From the NCBI RefSeq assembly GCF_022376295.1, contig NZ_CP060140.1:1554356-1618355 (forward strand): a DNA stretch of 64,000 nucleotides, written 5' to 3'. Below the pieces are notes generated by a model. The model had not been told where the DNA came from. It worked only from the letters and a program-made list of their open reading frames with translations, and did no database searches. The first letter of the stretch is position 1. Each line of letters opens with the position of its first letter. The translations under genes and the position numbers were made by a program. Origin of the DNA: Nodularia sphaerocarpa UHCC 0038. Lineage in GTDB: Bacteria; Cyanobacteriota; Cyanobacteriia; Cyanobacteriales; Nostocaceae. Shown here in pieces: positions 1 through 7,505 of this stretch.

Positions 1-785
1 TCTTGCGGCGAAGGTAAACTACCAGGTAAGATGACGCGAAAAACGAAGATAAATAAATCCAACAGGGGACTGAGTAAAATCAACGTTGTACTCAAGGCTA
101 CGCCCATTAGCACCCACCAAGGCTTCTGTTTACCGCAAAGTTGGTAAACAAAATAGTAAGCAGCTGATGCGATATAAGTTGCGACTATGACTTGATTCGC
201 TTGGGAATTACCCACAGTAGCAAACATCAGCACGACAAATATCACAGTCAGTATTCCCGGTATCAGGTAAGCTTTGCGAGTTAAATCCTTACCAGTGGAA
301 ATAATCGGAAACAGTTGGGTGAAACTCACAGAATCCGGCTGTTTTAAATAGGTATGACCGTGATTTTTGGAAGCTGATGGTAGTGGTTTGACTTGTTTTG
401 TCATCACCGTGGGCTGAGAAATCAAGTCATACTCAAAGATAAATTGCGGTCCATCAGAACCCAGAGAAATGCGATCGCCTGCGTGTAATTCCTGACATTC
501 AGACAAACATTTTCCGTTTAAAAAAGTGCCATTGGCACTATTTAAATCACAAACTACCCAGCTAAATTTGCCATCAGTCGATGAAGAGAGGGGACGAACC
601 ACAGCATGACGGCGAGATACCATCCGATACATCATGGCATCCAAGACAACTTGGCAGGTGGGGTCGCGTCCAATGACTACCTCTTTACTGGTTAGCAGCG
701 AATAGCGAGATTCTGTTCCAAAAGCTGCTACATTACCAGACACTAGCCGCAGAAATGCATTATGTCTTGTGTTTTTGCCTGTCAT
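1..785 (-). CDS. FHA-domain membrane protein (3' end cut off by window)
   Basis: The frame is open from the ATG at 785 to the window edge, giving about 261 codons without a stop, so the C-terminus is missing. Residues 32-120 form a forkhead-associated (FHA) phosphothreonine-binding domain: IGRD with G39-R40, SRRH at 57-60 and NSANGT at 82-87 are its conserved phosphate-binding positions. After a polar linker come at least three hydrophobic stretches (about 173-191, 198-215 and 225-250), so the FHA domain is probably displayed on the cytoplasmic side of a membrane anchor. FHA domains usually dock to proteins phosphorylated by Ser/Thr kinases, but the partner cannot be inferred here. It lies 1.2 kb downstream of narM in the same orientation, separated by repeats. 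Confidence 0.88.
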   Translation of the reverse strand, partial: MTGKNTRHNAFLRLVSGNVAAFGTESRYSLLTSKEVVIGRDPTCQVVLDAMMYRMVSRRHAVVRPLSSSTDGKFSWVVCDLNSANGTFLNGKCLSECQELHAGDRISLGSDGPQFIFEYDLISQPTVMTKQVKPLPSASKNHGHTYLKQPDSVSFTQLFPIISTGKDLTRKAYLIPGILTVIFVVLMFATVGNSQANQVIVATYIASAAYYFVYQLCGKQKPWWVLMGVALSTTLILLSPLLDLFIFVFRVILPGSLPSPQ

Positions 786-1233
786 CTAGTTAGAGTGTCT
801 TTCCAAACAAATTCATAAAAAATACTTTGGCAGTAGGACTTAATCTGAGCCACGCCAAGAGCAGCATTGCTAAATACACTATAGCTTTACTTACTGCGAA
901 GAAATTTAAAATTTGCTGATTTTAAATTTAAAATTGCCTAGCTCATTAGTCACAAGCATTCTAGCTAAGAAAATTATTTTCTGTGCTTTGTTTGTCAATT
1001 ATCTTAGTTAGACTCTATGGATGATATAGTCTGGACAATCCCATATACCAAAAATTATGATAAATTCGTAGTATATGCCACATTTAGTGGAGTTGAAAAG
1101 TTATAAAATTGTTAATTATTCGCCATGAGTTGTTTTTTACTAAAAATCTTTTCAAAATTCTAGACAAAGTTTTGTAGAGGCACAGCAGGCGTGTCACTTC
1201 CTGATTTAAGAGGTTGAATGCACAAGTTTAATT

Positions 1234-1402
1234 TATTATGAGCCTCGGCGACTAGAAGTCGCGGAACCACCCAGACAAAACCCACCTGCGCGGGTTAAAA
1301 ACCTTAGAGGATATTTGTAAAGTATCAATTATTATGAGCCTCGGCGACTAGAAGTCGCAGCTACACAGACAAAACCCACCTACGTGGGTTGAAAATCCTT
1401 AG
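1234..1402. repeat. Two direct copies of a dispersed palindromic repeat
   Basis: Two copies begin at about 1234 and 1330, 96 bases apart. Each starts with tattatgagcctcgg, followed by the small palindrome gcgactagaagtcgc and then the inverted pair aacccacc/gggtt. The copies differ at a few positions in the middle. The palindromes could fold in RNA. No coding potential is seen. Confidence 0.8.
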
Positions 1403-1435
1403 TTTCTCGTTAGTCCGCGCAGGCGAGACGACCTT

Positions 1436-1614
1436 TGTGTAGTAGCGAATTATATTCGCCCAAAGCTTTTAAAACATCCTCTTAATTGTTCATTAGTCCA
1501 GGTCGCTGGACTTCCCTACGGGAAGCCGCTACGCGTCCTGCCTGTGTAGTAGCGTATGCCCTTGGCGTAGCGTAGCCATATTATATTCGCCCAAAACTGT
1601 TAAAACATCCTCTA
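1436..1614. repeat. Second direct repeat; the downstream copy carries an inserted small repeat
   Basis: The copy at about 1436-1482 reads tgtgtagtagcg, then aattatattcgccc, then ttttaaaacatcct. The copy at about 1541-1614 has the same outer parts, but about 24 extra bases (about 1554-1578, containing cttggcgtagcgtagcc) sit between tagtagcg and ttatattcgccc. The insert matches the gcgtagcg small repeat seen elsewhere in this window. A further gcg-rich hairpin (tccctacgggaagcc) lies between the copies. Confidence 0.7.
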
Positions 1615-1687
1615 ACCTGTTGTAGGGGGTGTTTTCAAAGTCTAAACCTAGGTTGGGTTAAGGGCGACGCAACCTGTACGAAGCAAA

Positions 1688-1846
1688 CCAAATGTAGACA
1701 CCGCCAGCAATACGTCCCTCTGGGCTACAAGCAGGATAGCCAGTGGAAGTCTTACCTTGCAAGAAATCAGCCGCAGCGAATAACTGTAAACCGTGACAAA
1801 TTGCAGCAATCGGCTTATTTGCTTGGGCGAAATGACTAAGTAAGTA
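1688..1846 (-). pseudogene. Decayed DJ-1/PfpI family gene
   Basis: The minus-strand translation contains HFAQANKPIAAICHG, then LFAAADFLQGK and YPACSPE. This is the nucleophile-elbow region of DJ-1/PfpI (class I glutamine-amidotransferase-like) proteins, with the reactive Cys in the AICHG motif. Only about 53 residues are recognisable, against about 180-200 for a whole protein. The sequence in front is unrelated and holds heptad-like (aatgacc) and gcgtagcc repeats at about 1890-1955. The sequence behind diverges after GGVYI. Both ends appear lost, possibly through repeat insertion. The surviving frame has no stop, so a very short product cannot be excluded, but it could not form the fold. Confidence 0.7.
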
Positions 1847-1997
1847 AGCATGAATAAACCAAACTATGTTACGAATCGTAAACAGGACTAAAACCCTTAC
1901 TAATGACCAATGATTTACCCTGAGCGTAGCCGAAGGGCTAATGACCAATGACGACCCTAGCTAGTTAACTTTATTTACGCCGACCTACTGAAATATT

Positions 1998-2456
1998 CTA
2001 ATTTATCAGCAGATGAAATTCTGCTATGGCTCTAGAAAAGTTCTTATTTTCATGTCCTGGACGACTGAGTTTAATCAAAGCAAATCGCTGTAAGGGCGTT
2101 AAACTTGCCCATTGTGGCAATGTGAGGCTAATACCCATTTCTTGAGCTTTTTCCTGGATACTACCTGGTATAGTGCCAGAATCCATCCATAAGGGATTAG
2201 GTTCGATGGGGAGTTTTGCGGCTGAGTTACCGGTGCGTTCTAAAATCAGATGCTGGAGGTAGTCTTGGTAAGCTTTAATTTCCGTTTCCGTCGTGCAAGG
2301 TAATTCTACTAAAGCTGCACGCTCATCTTCAGTCATTTGATGCCAATGAGATAATTTCAGCTTGATACCAGATGTATCTAATTTGTAGCGCACCTGCATA
2401 GGTATGCAGCGCAGTGAGTCTACAAAATCCGCTTCAAATTCAAAAAAATCTGCCAT
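1998..2456 (-). CDS. narM: Nitrate reductase associated protein NarM
   Basis: This 152-residue soluble protein has the features of the cyanobacterial nitrate-reductase-associated family: the N-terminal FFEFEADFVDSLRCIPM segment, the central VELPCTTETEIKAY stretch and the C-terminal LTPLQRFALIKLSRPGHENK segment. In other cyanobacteria NarM is needed for a functional ferredoxin-nitrate reductase and is thought to help mature or stabilise NarB. Its length is normal and the ATG at 2456 opens the conserved region directly. It lies 2.7 kb downstream of narB on the same strand, separated by accessory genes, so it probably has its own promoter. I did not find a convincing NtcA site just upstream. Confidence 0.92.
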   Translation of the reverse strand: MADFFEFEADFVDSLRCIPMQVRYKLDTSGIKLKLSHWHQMTEDERAALVELPCTTETEIKAYQDYLQHLILERTGNSAAKLPIEPNPLWMDSGTIPGSIQEKAQEMGISLTLPQWASLTPLQRFALIKLSRPGHENKNFSRAIAEFHLLIN

Positions 2457-2851
2457 AATTTTAGAAGCTTGAATAAAATTGAGGTTCGCTCAGTCTGCCG
2501 TGGGTATGGAAAACATTACCCCAGAAATGGGAGTTGGTTTTCTAATTCCCGTCACAAAACCTAGCCCAAAAATGCACTTGTGTCCTCTCAGTCTATCTTT
2601 GTCTCATGAATTAGTGATGAGAATATGTTTTAAAATTCTTAGATTATACCAAAAACACCTCTCCAAACCTCTCCCTGAAGGGTCGGCTTTGAAACCTCCA
2701 TTACCTACAAGGTAATGGGGGGTAGGCGGGTTATGTTTTTGAGTATTTGGTATTAGTAAATACTACTTTTCAAACATCCTTTTAATGCATACAACAAGTA
2801 TAAATTTGAATAGGTTGGATATTAACTTAAATCTATATTCAAAGTTAAAAC
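2457..2851. other. Intergenic region between divergent narM and the first GNY-motif gene
   Basis: No convincing gene is seen. Positions about 2650-2740 hold a dispersed cyanobacterial repeat (cacctctccaaacctctccc, then an imperfect hairpin around attacctacaaggtaatgg). The last 90 bases are very AT-rich, like the gene that follows, and may carry its promoter. Confidence 0.5.
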
Positions 2852-3673
2852 ATGAATTATATAAAAACAGTATTTAATCATGGCTTAAAATTCTTAAATA
2901 ATAGATTATCAAAGTTTGAGAAAATCATATATTTTGTTTTAATTGTATTGTTGATTATTGTAACCATAATCTCTTTAATTGAAGTCTATCCTGATTATTT
3001 TGTTTTATTACTTGGTTGTATATTATTTTTATCAGGAATTTATTTATTCCTCACAAGATTTGTTCGGCATCAAGTAGTCAATTTTAAAAATAGAAAAAAC
3101 TCTGCTAAAAATTATAATAAAATTAATACAAATGGCGGTAACTATAATGAATTTATTCAAGGCAATTATATCCAAGGTGATTATATAATAATACAGAACA
3201 AACGCATCGATATCAGCAAGGATGTTACTCAAATTCTAGGAGAATTCAAAAATATCTTGACAAAATTGATAAATCAAGGATGTAGTGTAGAAGAAGCAGT
3301 AATTAAACTTGCTAATGACTTAGCGAATGAAGCTCGAAGAAAACCCGAAATAAAAAGTAAGCTTTTTATTGATGATGATGCTAATGATCAGGAAGTTCAA
3401 GAAGAATTTATTAATTTATTAATTAATGATTATTTGCTTAAAAACAAGACACCATTTTTATCAAATTATGACGAGGAAAAAAGTAGTAGTGACTATGAGG
3501 AAAGAATTAATTATAAAGGATATACGATTCATTTAGAAACTGATAAAGATGGTTGGTGGCACTATAAAATTGACGGATTTTTATATAATAAAACTGGTGA
3601 AAGTTTTTCAAAATACTTTGCCATAGACGAAGCTAAAGGTAAGATTGATGAGCAAAGATTTAGCAACTGGTGA
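2852..3673 (+). CDS. Unknown membrane protein with Gly-Asn-Tyr repeat motif
   Basis: The family is not recognised. The 273-residue protein starts with a basic, amphipathic segment, followed by two adjacent membrane helices (about 26-47 and 50-70). It then has a Gly/Asn/Tyr motif (NGGNYNEFIQGNYIQGDY, about 92-112) that is nearly identical to the one in the next gene. The middle (about 120-200) is acidic and helical. The C-terminus (about 222-270) is a compact domain starting YKGYTIHLETDKDGWW. The topology suggests an anchored protein with a cytoplasmic sensor or interaction part, but this is inference. Base composition is far more AT-rich than the neighbours, which hints at separate ancestry. 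The next gene follows after 75 bases on the same strand. Confidence 0.75.
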   Translation: MNYIKTVFNHGLKFLNNRLSKFEKIIYFVLIVLLIIVTIISLIEVYPDYFVLLLGCILFLSGIYLFLTRFVRHQVVNFKNRKNSAKNYNKINTNGGNYNEFIQGNYIQGDYIIIQNKRIDISKDVTQILGEFKNILTKLINQGCSVEEAVIKLANDLANEARRKPEIKSKLFIDDDANDQEVQEEFINLLINDYLLKNKTPFLSNYDEEKSSSDYEERINYKGYTIHLETDKDGWWHYKIDGFLYNKTGESFSKYFAIDEAKGKIDEQRFSNW

Positions 3674-3748
3674 ATATCTAATGTGCTAAAATTAATTCAT
3701 TAACAAGGCTTCAGATTTGATTTTTTCTTATATTAAGACAATATCACC

Positions 3749-4117
3749 ATGACTACTGGAAGAAATCGCTTTATCAATACTGGCGGCGGCAACTATAATG
3801 AACATATCAACGGTAACTACATCCAAGGCAATTACTACGCCGCAAGACAACCGCAAGGCCTCGCTGAGGCTGCGGCCGAAATTCAAAATATACTCGAACA
3901 GCTCGAAAAGTCATACTCTAGTGAAACTGCATTAGGTAAGATGGCGATCGCTACAGAAACCATTAGCCAAATCGACAGTAATCCCGCTTTATCCGCACGA
4001 ATATTTAGCGCCCTAAAAGCAGGTGGTGTGTCTGCATTTGAGCAATTTTTAAACCACCCAGCCGCCAGCTTTGTAATTGCTGCATTAGAAGACTGGCAAA
4101 AGCTCAAGGATAATTAA
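3749..4117 (+). CDS. Unknown small soluble protein with the same Gly-Asn-Tyr motif
   Basis: This 122-residue protein lacks a membrane segment. Residues 10-33 (INTGGGNYNEHINGNYIQGNYY) repeat the motif of the upstream gene. The rest is an alpha-helical domain rich in Ala and Glu (LAEAAAEIQNILEQLEKSY, later FEQFLNHPAASFVIAALEDW). From memory, similar Gly-Asn-Tyr stretches occur in cyanobacterial proteins of multidomain signalling or conflict systems, where they may form a small beta-solenoid linker. No function can be assigned. Its base composition is close to the genome average, unlike its partner, so the two genes may have different histories despite the shared motif. Confidence 0.75.
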   Translation: MTTGRNRFINTGGGNYNEHINGNYIQGNYYAARQPQGLAEAAAEIQNILEQLEKSYSSETALGKMAIATETISQIDSNPALSARIFSALKAGGVSAFEQFLNHPAASFVIAALEDWQKLKDN

Positions 4118-4150
4118 CGCTCTTGTGTTACTCTGAAAAAATCAATTATT

Positions 4151-4282
4151 CGTAGGTTGGGGAGCCACTGCGTTGGCAGGTTTCCCGACTTGTATCACGT
4201 GGCGTTTGAGGAACGAAACCCAACACAAATGCTAATAATCTCTGGTTTTGTTGGGTAACGGACTACCTCAACCCAACCTACG
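4151..4282. repeat. Palindromic dispersed repeat (MITE-like)
   Basis: The outer arms cgtaggttgg (4151-4160) and ccaacctacg (4273-4282) are perfect inverted repeats enclosing about 110 bases, which contain a second inverted pair (aacccaaca and tgttgggt). No reading frame is present. It ends only a few bases before, or overlaps, the CRISPR-like repeat. Confidence 0.65.
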
Positions 4283-4384
4283 TCTCAGTTTATCAAACTA
4301 TCAGGGATTGAAACAATTCGTGACTGCGACATTAAAAAGTGGTATCTCTTCTAATTACTAATAATCCCTATCAGGGATTGAAAC
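4278..4384 (+). CRISPR. Minimal CRISPR remnant: two repeats and one spacer
   Basis: The 17-base core ctatcagggattgaaac occurs at 4298-4314 and again at 4368-4384, exactly 70 bases apart. The second copy is preceded by ctaattactaataatcc, making a 34-37 base repeat of the type ending in GGGATTGAAAC that is common in Nostocales. The first copy keeps only its 3' half; the 5' half has diverged, as expected for a terminal or decaying repeat. With a 37-base repeat the single spacer is about 33 bases (4315-4347). No further repeat follows 4384 and no cas gene is in the window, so it is probably an orphan or a relic. Confidence 0.6.
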
Positions 4385-4472
4385 TGTACGCAGAAAAATA
4401 AAAGGGTGTATTTTAGCTACAGCATTTAAAAAATTGATAAATTCTGCGAAAATCAGAGCAATTGATAAATAT

Positions 4473-4925
4473 TTAATGTCTGATATTGCTGCTACGAATA
4501 ATCCAATAACTAATCGATAGAGCTAAAACTGCAACTCCTAAACCAATGATATCAACACCTGTGACTTTTCCTAAATCAAGAATAATAATTTTACGCGCAA
4601 CTGCAATTAAGGAAGTAACAATAACTAACTCAACTTGAACAACGTGTTTGCGAAGATAAGCTGTGATATTTTCTAATATTTCTAAAGCAATTAAAATGTT
4701 TAAAAATAATCCAAAAATTGTAAATAAAATTTTATTAAATTCGCCATATTTACTAGTAAATAGTTCATTAATTAGGTAAATTACTAAATCAAAAATGGCG
4801 ACTATAATTACCACTACCATTGCTAGTGACAATACCTTGGAGACAAGCACCTCAAAGTGTTCTATCAGGTGCATAAAATGATCGTCCCTAGCAAGATTCC
4901 CAATCTTTCTGAATAGATGCCTCAT
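4473..4925 (-). CDS. PsiE-family membrane protein
   Basis: The 150-residue protein has four hydrophobic segments (about 28-52, 65-85, 96-115 and 124-145) and the layout of phosphate-starvation-inducible PsiE family proteins, including LEILENITAYLRKHVVQVELVIVTSLIAVARKII in the middle. The biochemical role of this family is unknown; the name comes from the E. coli gene. It stands alone between the CRISPR remnant and narB, on the same strand as narB but 265 bases beyond it. A second, more distant family member lies at 49077-49547. Confidence 0.75.
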   Translation of the reverse strand: MRHLFRKIGNLARDDHFMHLIEHFEVLVSKVLSLAMVVVIIVAIFDLVIYLINELFTSKYGEFNKILFTIFGLFLNILIALEILENITAYLRKHVVQVELVIVTSLIAVARKIIILDLGKVTGVDIIGLGVAVLALSISYWIIRSSNIRH

Positions 4926-5094
4926 TTGCTATAATTTAAGCGATTCAAAATAATCTTAATTCTTTGGTGTCAAGTATAAATATAAATATGGAATGATCAC
5001 TAATGCAATCAGCGTAGAGGCACATAATTCTCCCTGGCGAACTCAGCTATTTTATACAGTTTAGCGGTTTAAAGTCAATCAAAGTCAATTTTTA

Positions 5095-5140
5095 TAGCTC
5101 AAAAAAGCCCACAGGCTGGAATCCTGGGGCTATAAAATGC
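5095..5140. repeat. Small dispersed repeat downstream of narB
   Basis: The segment contains atagctc, then cccacaggctgga, then ggggctat, forming an imperfect hairpin. A related copy in the opposite orientation lies at about 22568-22594 (ttccagcctgtgggagcta). It could act as a weak terminator for the nirA operon, but there is no T run. Confidence 0.45.
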
Positions 5141-5190
5141 GTAATTCGCAATTCAGAAATTAAATTGGTCTCACTGATGCGATCGCATGA

Positions 5191-7371
5191 TCAATAATGT
5201 AATCCTTGTAGTTCATGTTGTCCAACCAGTAACTCTGCGTTGACTGGGGCTAGCTGTACAGCACAGGCTTTTAATTCTGGTTGGAGTGAATCGGGGCAAG
5301 ATTCAGGATGGGTAAGGGTGTTAGCTTCGGCATCATCTGCCCATAAAGCCCCCCAGTGCATGGGGATAAATACTGTCCCTGGTGCGATCGCTTTAGTAAT
5401 TTTAGCAGGAAATTTCGTTTTACCCCGACGCGATCGCACTTCCACTATTTGATTGTCTGTAATATTTAGCCTAGCAGCATCACGGGGATGAATTTCAATA
5501 AACGGTTCCGGGTGCATTTTACGGATTTTTTCAATGTGTCCCGTGCGCGTTTGCGTGTGCCAATGTCCGTAAAGTCGCCCAGTTGTCAACACAAAAGGAT
5601 AATTAGAATCGGGTGGTTCTGCTAAACCTTTAGAATAATATGCCCCAAATCGGGCGCGCCCGTCTGGCGTACGGAAACGCAAATCTGTATAAAGACGTTT
5701 AGATTCCCCACTCCCCTGGTTTGGATGAGGCCATTGAGTCGGTCCGTCTATTTGTAATTGTTCGTGACTAATACCAGTCATATCGCAGAGGCGATCGCCT
5801 GTCAATTGCACAAACTCCGCGTAAACTTGAGAGGAGTTAGCAAAAGCAAATTCTTTCTCAAAACCCAACCTGCGCCCCACCTCGGCGAAAATTTCCCAAT
5901 CAGCTTTGGCTTCTCTGGGCGGTTGGCGGAAAGCTTGACACAAAGTCACCGTTCTTTCAGAATTAGTCATCACGCCAGTTTTCTCACCCCATTGGGCTGC
6001 GGGTAAAAGAATGTGAGCGTAAGCAGAGGTTTCTGTGGGATAATACGCATCTTGGTAAATTGTTAAAGGCGATCGCAATAAAGCCTTCTTCGTTCGTTCT
6101 AAATCTGGCATACTCACAGCCGGATTAGTCGCCGCAATCCACAATAAACCTACAGCGTCATTTTCCAAACTAGTAATCATATCCCAAGCAGTTAAACCCG
6201 GATTAGGTGAAATTTGCCCAGGTTCTAAACCCCAAAACTGCTCAACTTCAGCACGATGTTGGGGATTTTTTACCAAACGATAACCCGGTAACAAATGCGC
6301 CAAACCCCCGGCTTCTCTACCTCCCATCGCATTCGGCTGACCCGTAAGAGAAAAAGGTCCTGCTCCTGGTTTACCAACTTGTCCAGTCATCAAATGCAGA
6401 TTAATGATTGTTCTGACCTTCGCCGTACCTTCACTGGATTGATTTACACCCATTGACCACAGAGAAAGCACCCGTTGAGATTCCCCCCAGTACCGAGCTG
6501 CGGTTTCTAAATCTTCAATACTGATACCACATTGACGCGCCGCAACTTCTGGGGGGTAATGACGAATCACCTCAGCGTATTCTGAAAAATTGCTCGTACA
6601 GTCATCAATAAAACCGATATCAATATAGTTCCAGCGCATCAATAAATGAGCCATCCCATTCATCAAATCAATATCTGTACCGGGACGAATAGCTAAATGT
6701 AAATCAGCAGCTTCAGCCGTTGGTGTGCGCCGAGGGTCAACCACAATTATTTTGACGTGGCGATTCTTTTTATGATGTTTTACCAACCTGTTAAAAACGA
6801 TGGGGTGACATTCCGCCGTATTCGTACCAATTAAAAATGCACAATCAGTTAAATCTAAATCTTCATAACAGCAAGGAGGTCCATCTGAGCCAAAACTTTG
6901 AATATATCCAGACACAGCACTAGACATACATAAACGCGAATTGGCATCAAAATTATTAGTACCTAGACATCCTTTAAGAAGTTTCTGAGCTATATAGTAA
7001 TCTTCAGTTTGAAACTGACCAGAACCATACATACAAATAGCATCTGCCCCCTGGGTGCTGCGTACCCTTTGGATGCGTTGCGTAATAATATTAAAAACTT
7101 CATCCCAACTAACTCGGCGAAACTCTTGATTTAAAGAATCCCGCACCATTGGGTAATGTAATCTACTTTTATCCAAAGATTCCGCTATGGTTGCACCCTT
7201 AACACAAACCATCCCTTTACTTGACGGATGAGATTTATCACCTCGTACCCGCCAAATTGGATTTCCCTGACTATCTCGATTAGTTGCTTTTGCCAATTGC
7301 GCCGGCGGTGAAACTTCCAGTCCACAGCCCACACCGCAGTAAGGACAAAGAGTTTTAGTAAATTCAGTCAT
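5191..7371 (-). CDS. narB: Ferredoxin-nitrate reductase NarB
   Basis: NarB reduces nitrate to nitrite in the cytoplasm with electrons from photosynthetic ferredoxin, using one [4Fe-4S] cluster and a Mo-bis-MGD cofactor. The 726-residue length is normal. The cluster ligands are C9, C12, C16 (CPYCGVGC) and C56 (KGMVCVKGA). Molybdopterin oxidoreductase segments follow (SRLCMSSAV around 152, GTNTAECHPI, DPRRTPTAEAADLHL). The C-terminal molydopterin dinucleotide-binding domain starts near residue 580 (PFVLTTGRLYGHWHTQTRTG). It lies last in the nirA-nrtABCD-nrtP-narB run, 134 bases after nrtP. That gap contains a 28-base palindrome. Confidence 0.96.
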   Translation of the reverse strand: MTEFTKTLCPYCGVGCGLEVSPPAQLAKATNRDSQGNPIWRVRGDKSHPSSKGMVCVKGATIAESLDKSRLHYPMVRDSLNQEFRRVSWDEVFNIITQRIQRVRSTQGADAICMYGSGQFQTEDYYIAQKLLKGCLGTNNFDANSRLCMSSAVSGYIQSFGSDGPPCCYEDLDLTDCAFLIGTNTAECHPIVFNRLVKHHKKNRHVKIIVVDPRRTPTAEAADLHLAIRPGTDIDLMNGMAHLLMRWNYIDIGFIDDCTSNFSEYAEVIRHYPPEVAARQCGISIEDLETAARYWGESQRVLSLWSMGVNQSSEGTAKVRTIINLHLMTGQVGKPGAGPFSLTGQPNAMGGREAGGLAHLLPGYRLVKNPQHRAEVEQFWGLEPGQISPNPGLTAWDMITSLENDAVGLLWIAATNPAVSMPDLERTKKALLRSPLTIYQDAYYPTETSAYAHILLPAAQWGEKTGVMTNSERTVTLCQAFRQPPREAKADWEIFAEVGRRLGFEKEFAFANSSQVYAEFVQLTGDRLCDMTGISHEQLQIDGPTQWPHPNQGSGESKRLYTDLRFRTPDGRARFGAYYSKGLAEPPDSNYPFVLTTGRLYGHWHTQTRTGHIEKIRKMHPEPFIEIHPRDAARLNITDNQIVEVRSRRGKTKFPAKITKAIAPGTVFIPMHWGALWADDAEANTLTHPESCPDSLQPELKACAVQLAPVNAELLVGQHELQGLHY

Positions 7372-7439
7372 GGTAGATTGCTTTAATTGGTGAGTCTGGG
7401 AGATGGGGAGATAAGGGAAGAACGTTATCCAGAACCCTT

Positions 7440-7467
7440 GTAGAGACGTTCCATGGAACGTCTCTAC
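7440..7467. repeat. 28-base perfect palindrome between nrtP and narB
   Basis: The left arm gtagagacgttcca is followed directly by its exact reverse complement. A less perfect relative lies at 41695-41722. In the operon transcript it would form a strong stem between nrtP and narB, so it could affect stability or processing, but it is also simply a member of a dispersed repeat family. Confidence 0.75.
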
Positions 7468-7505
7468 ATTCTTTGTAGGAGATGTCTAAAGCCCAATGAC
7501 TACTT

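Noticed and set aside
2479..2715. Plus-strand open frame of 78 codons
   Set aside because: It runs through a dispersed repeat, has no recognisable domain and no good ribosome binding site.
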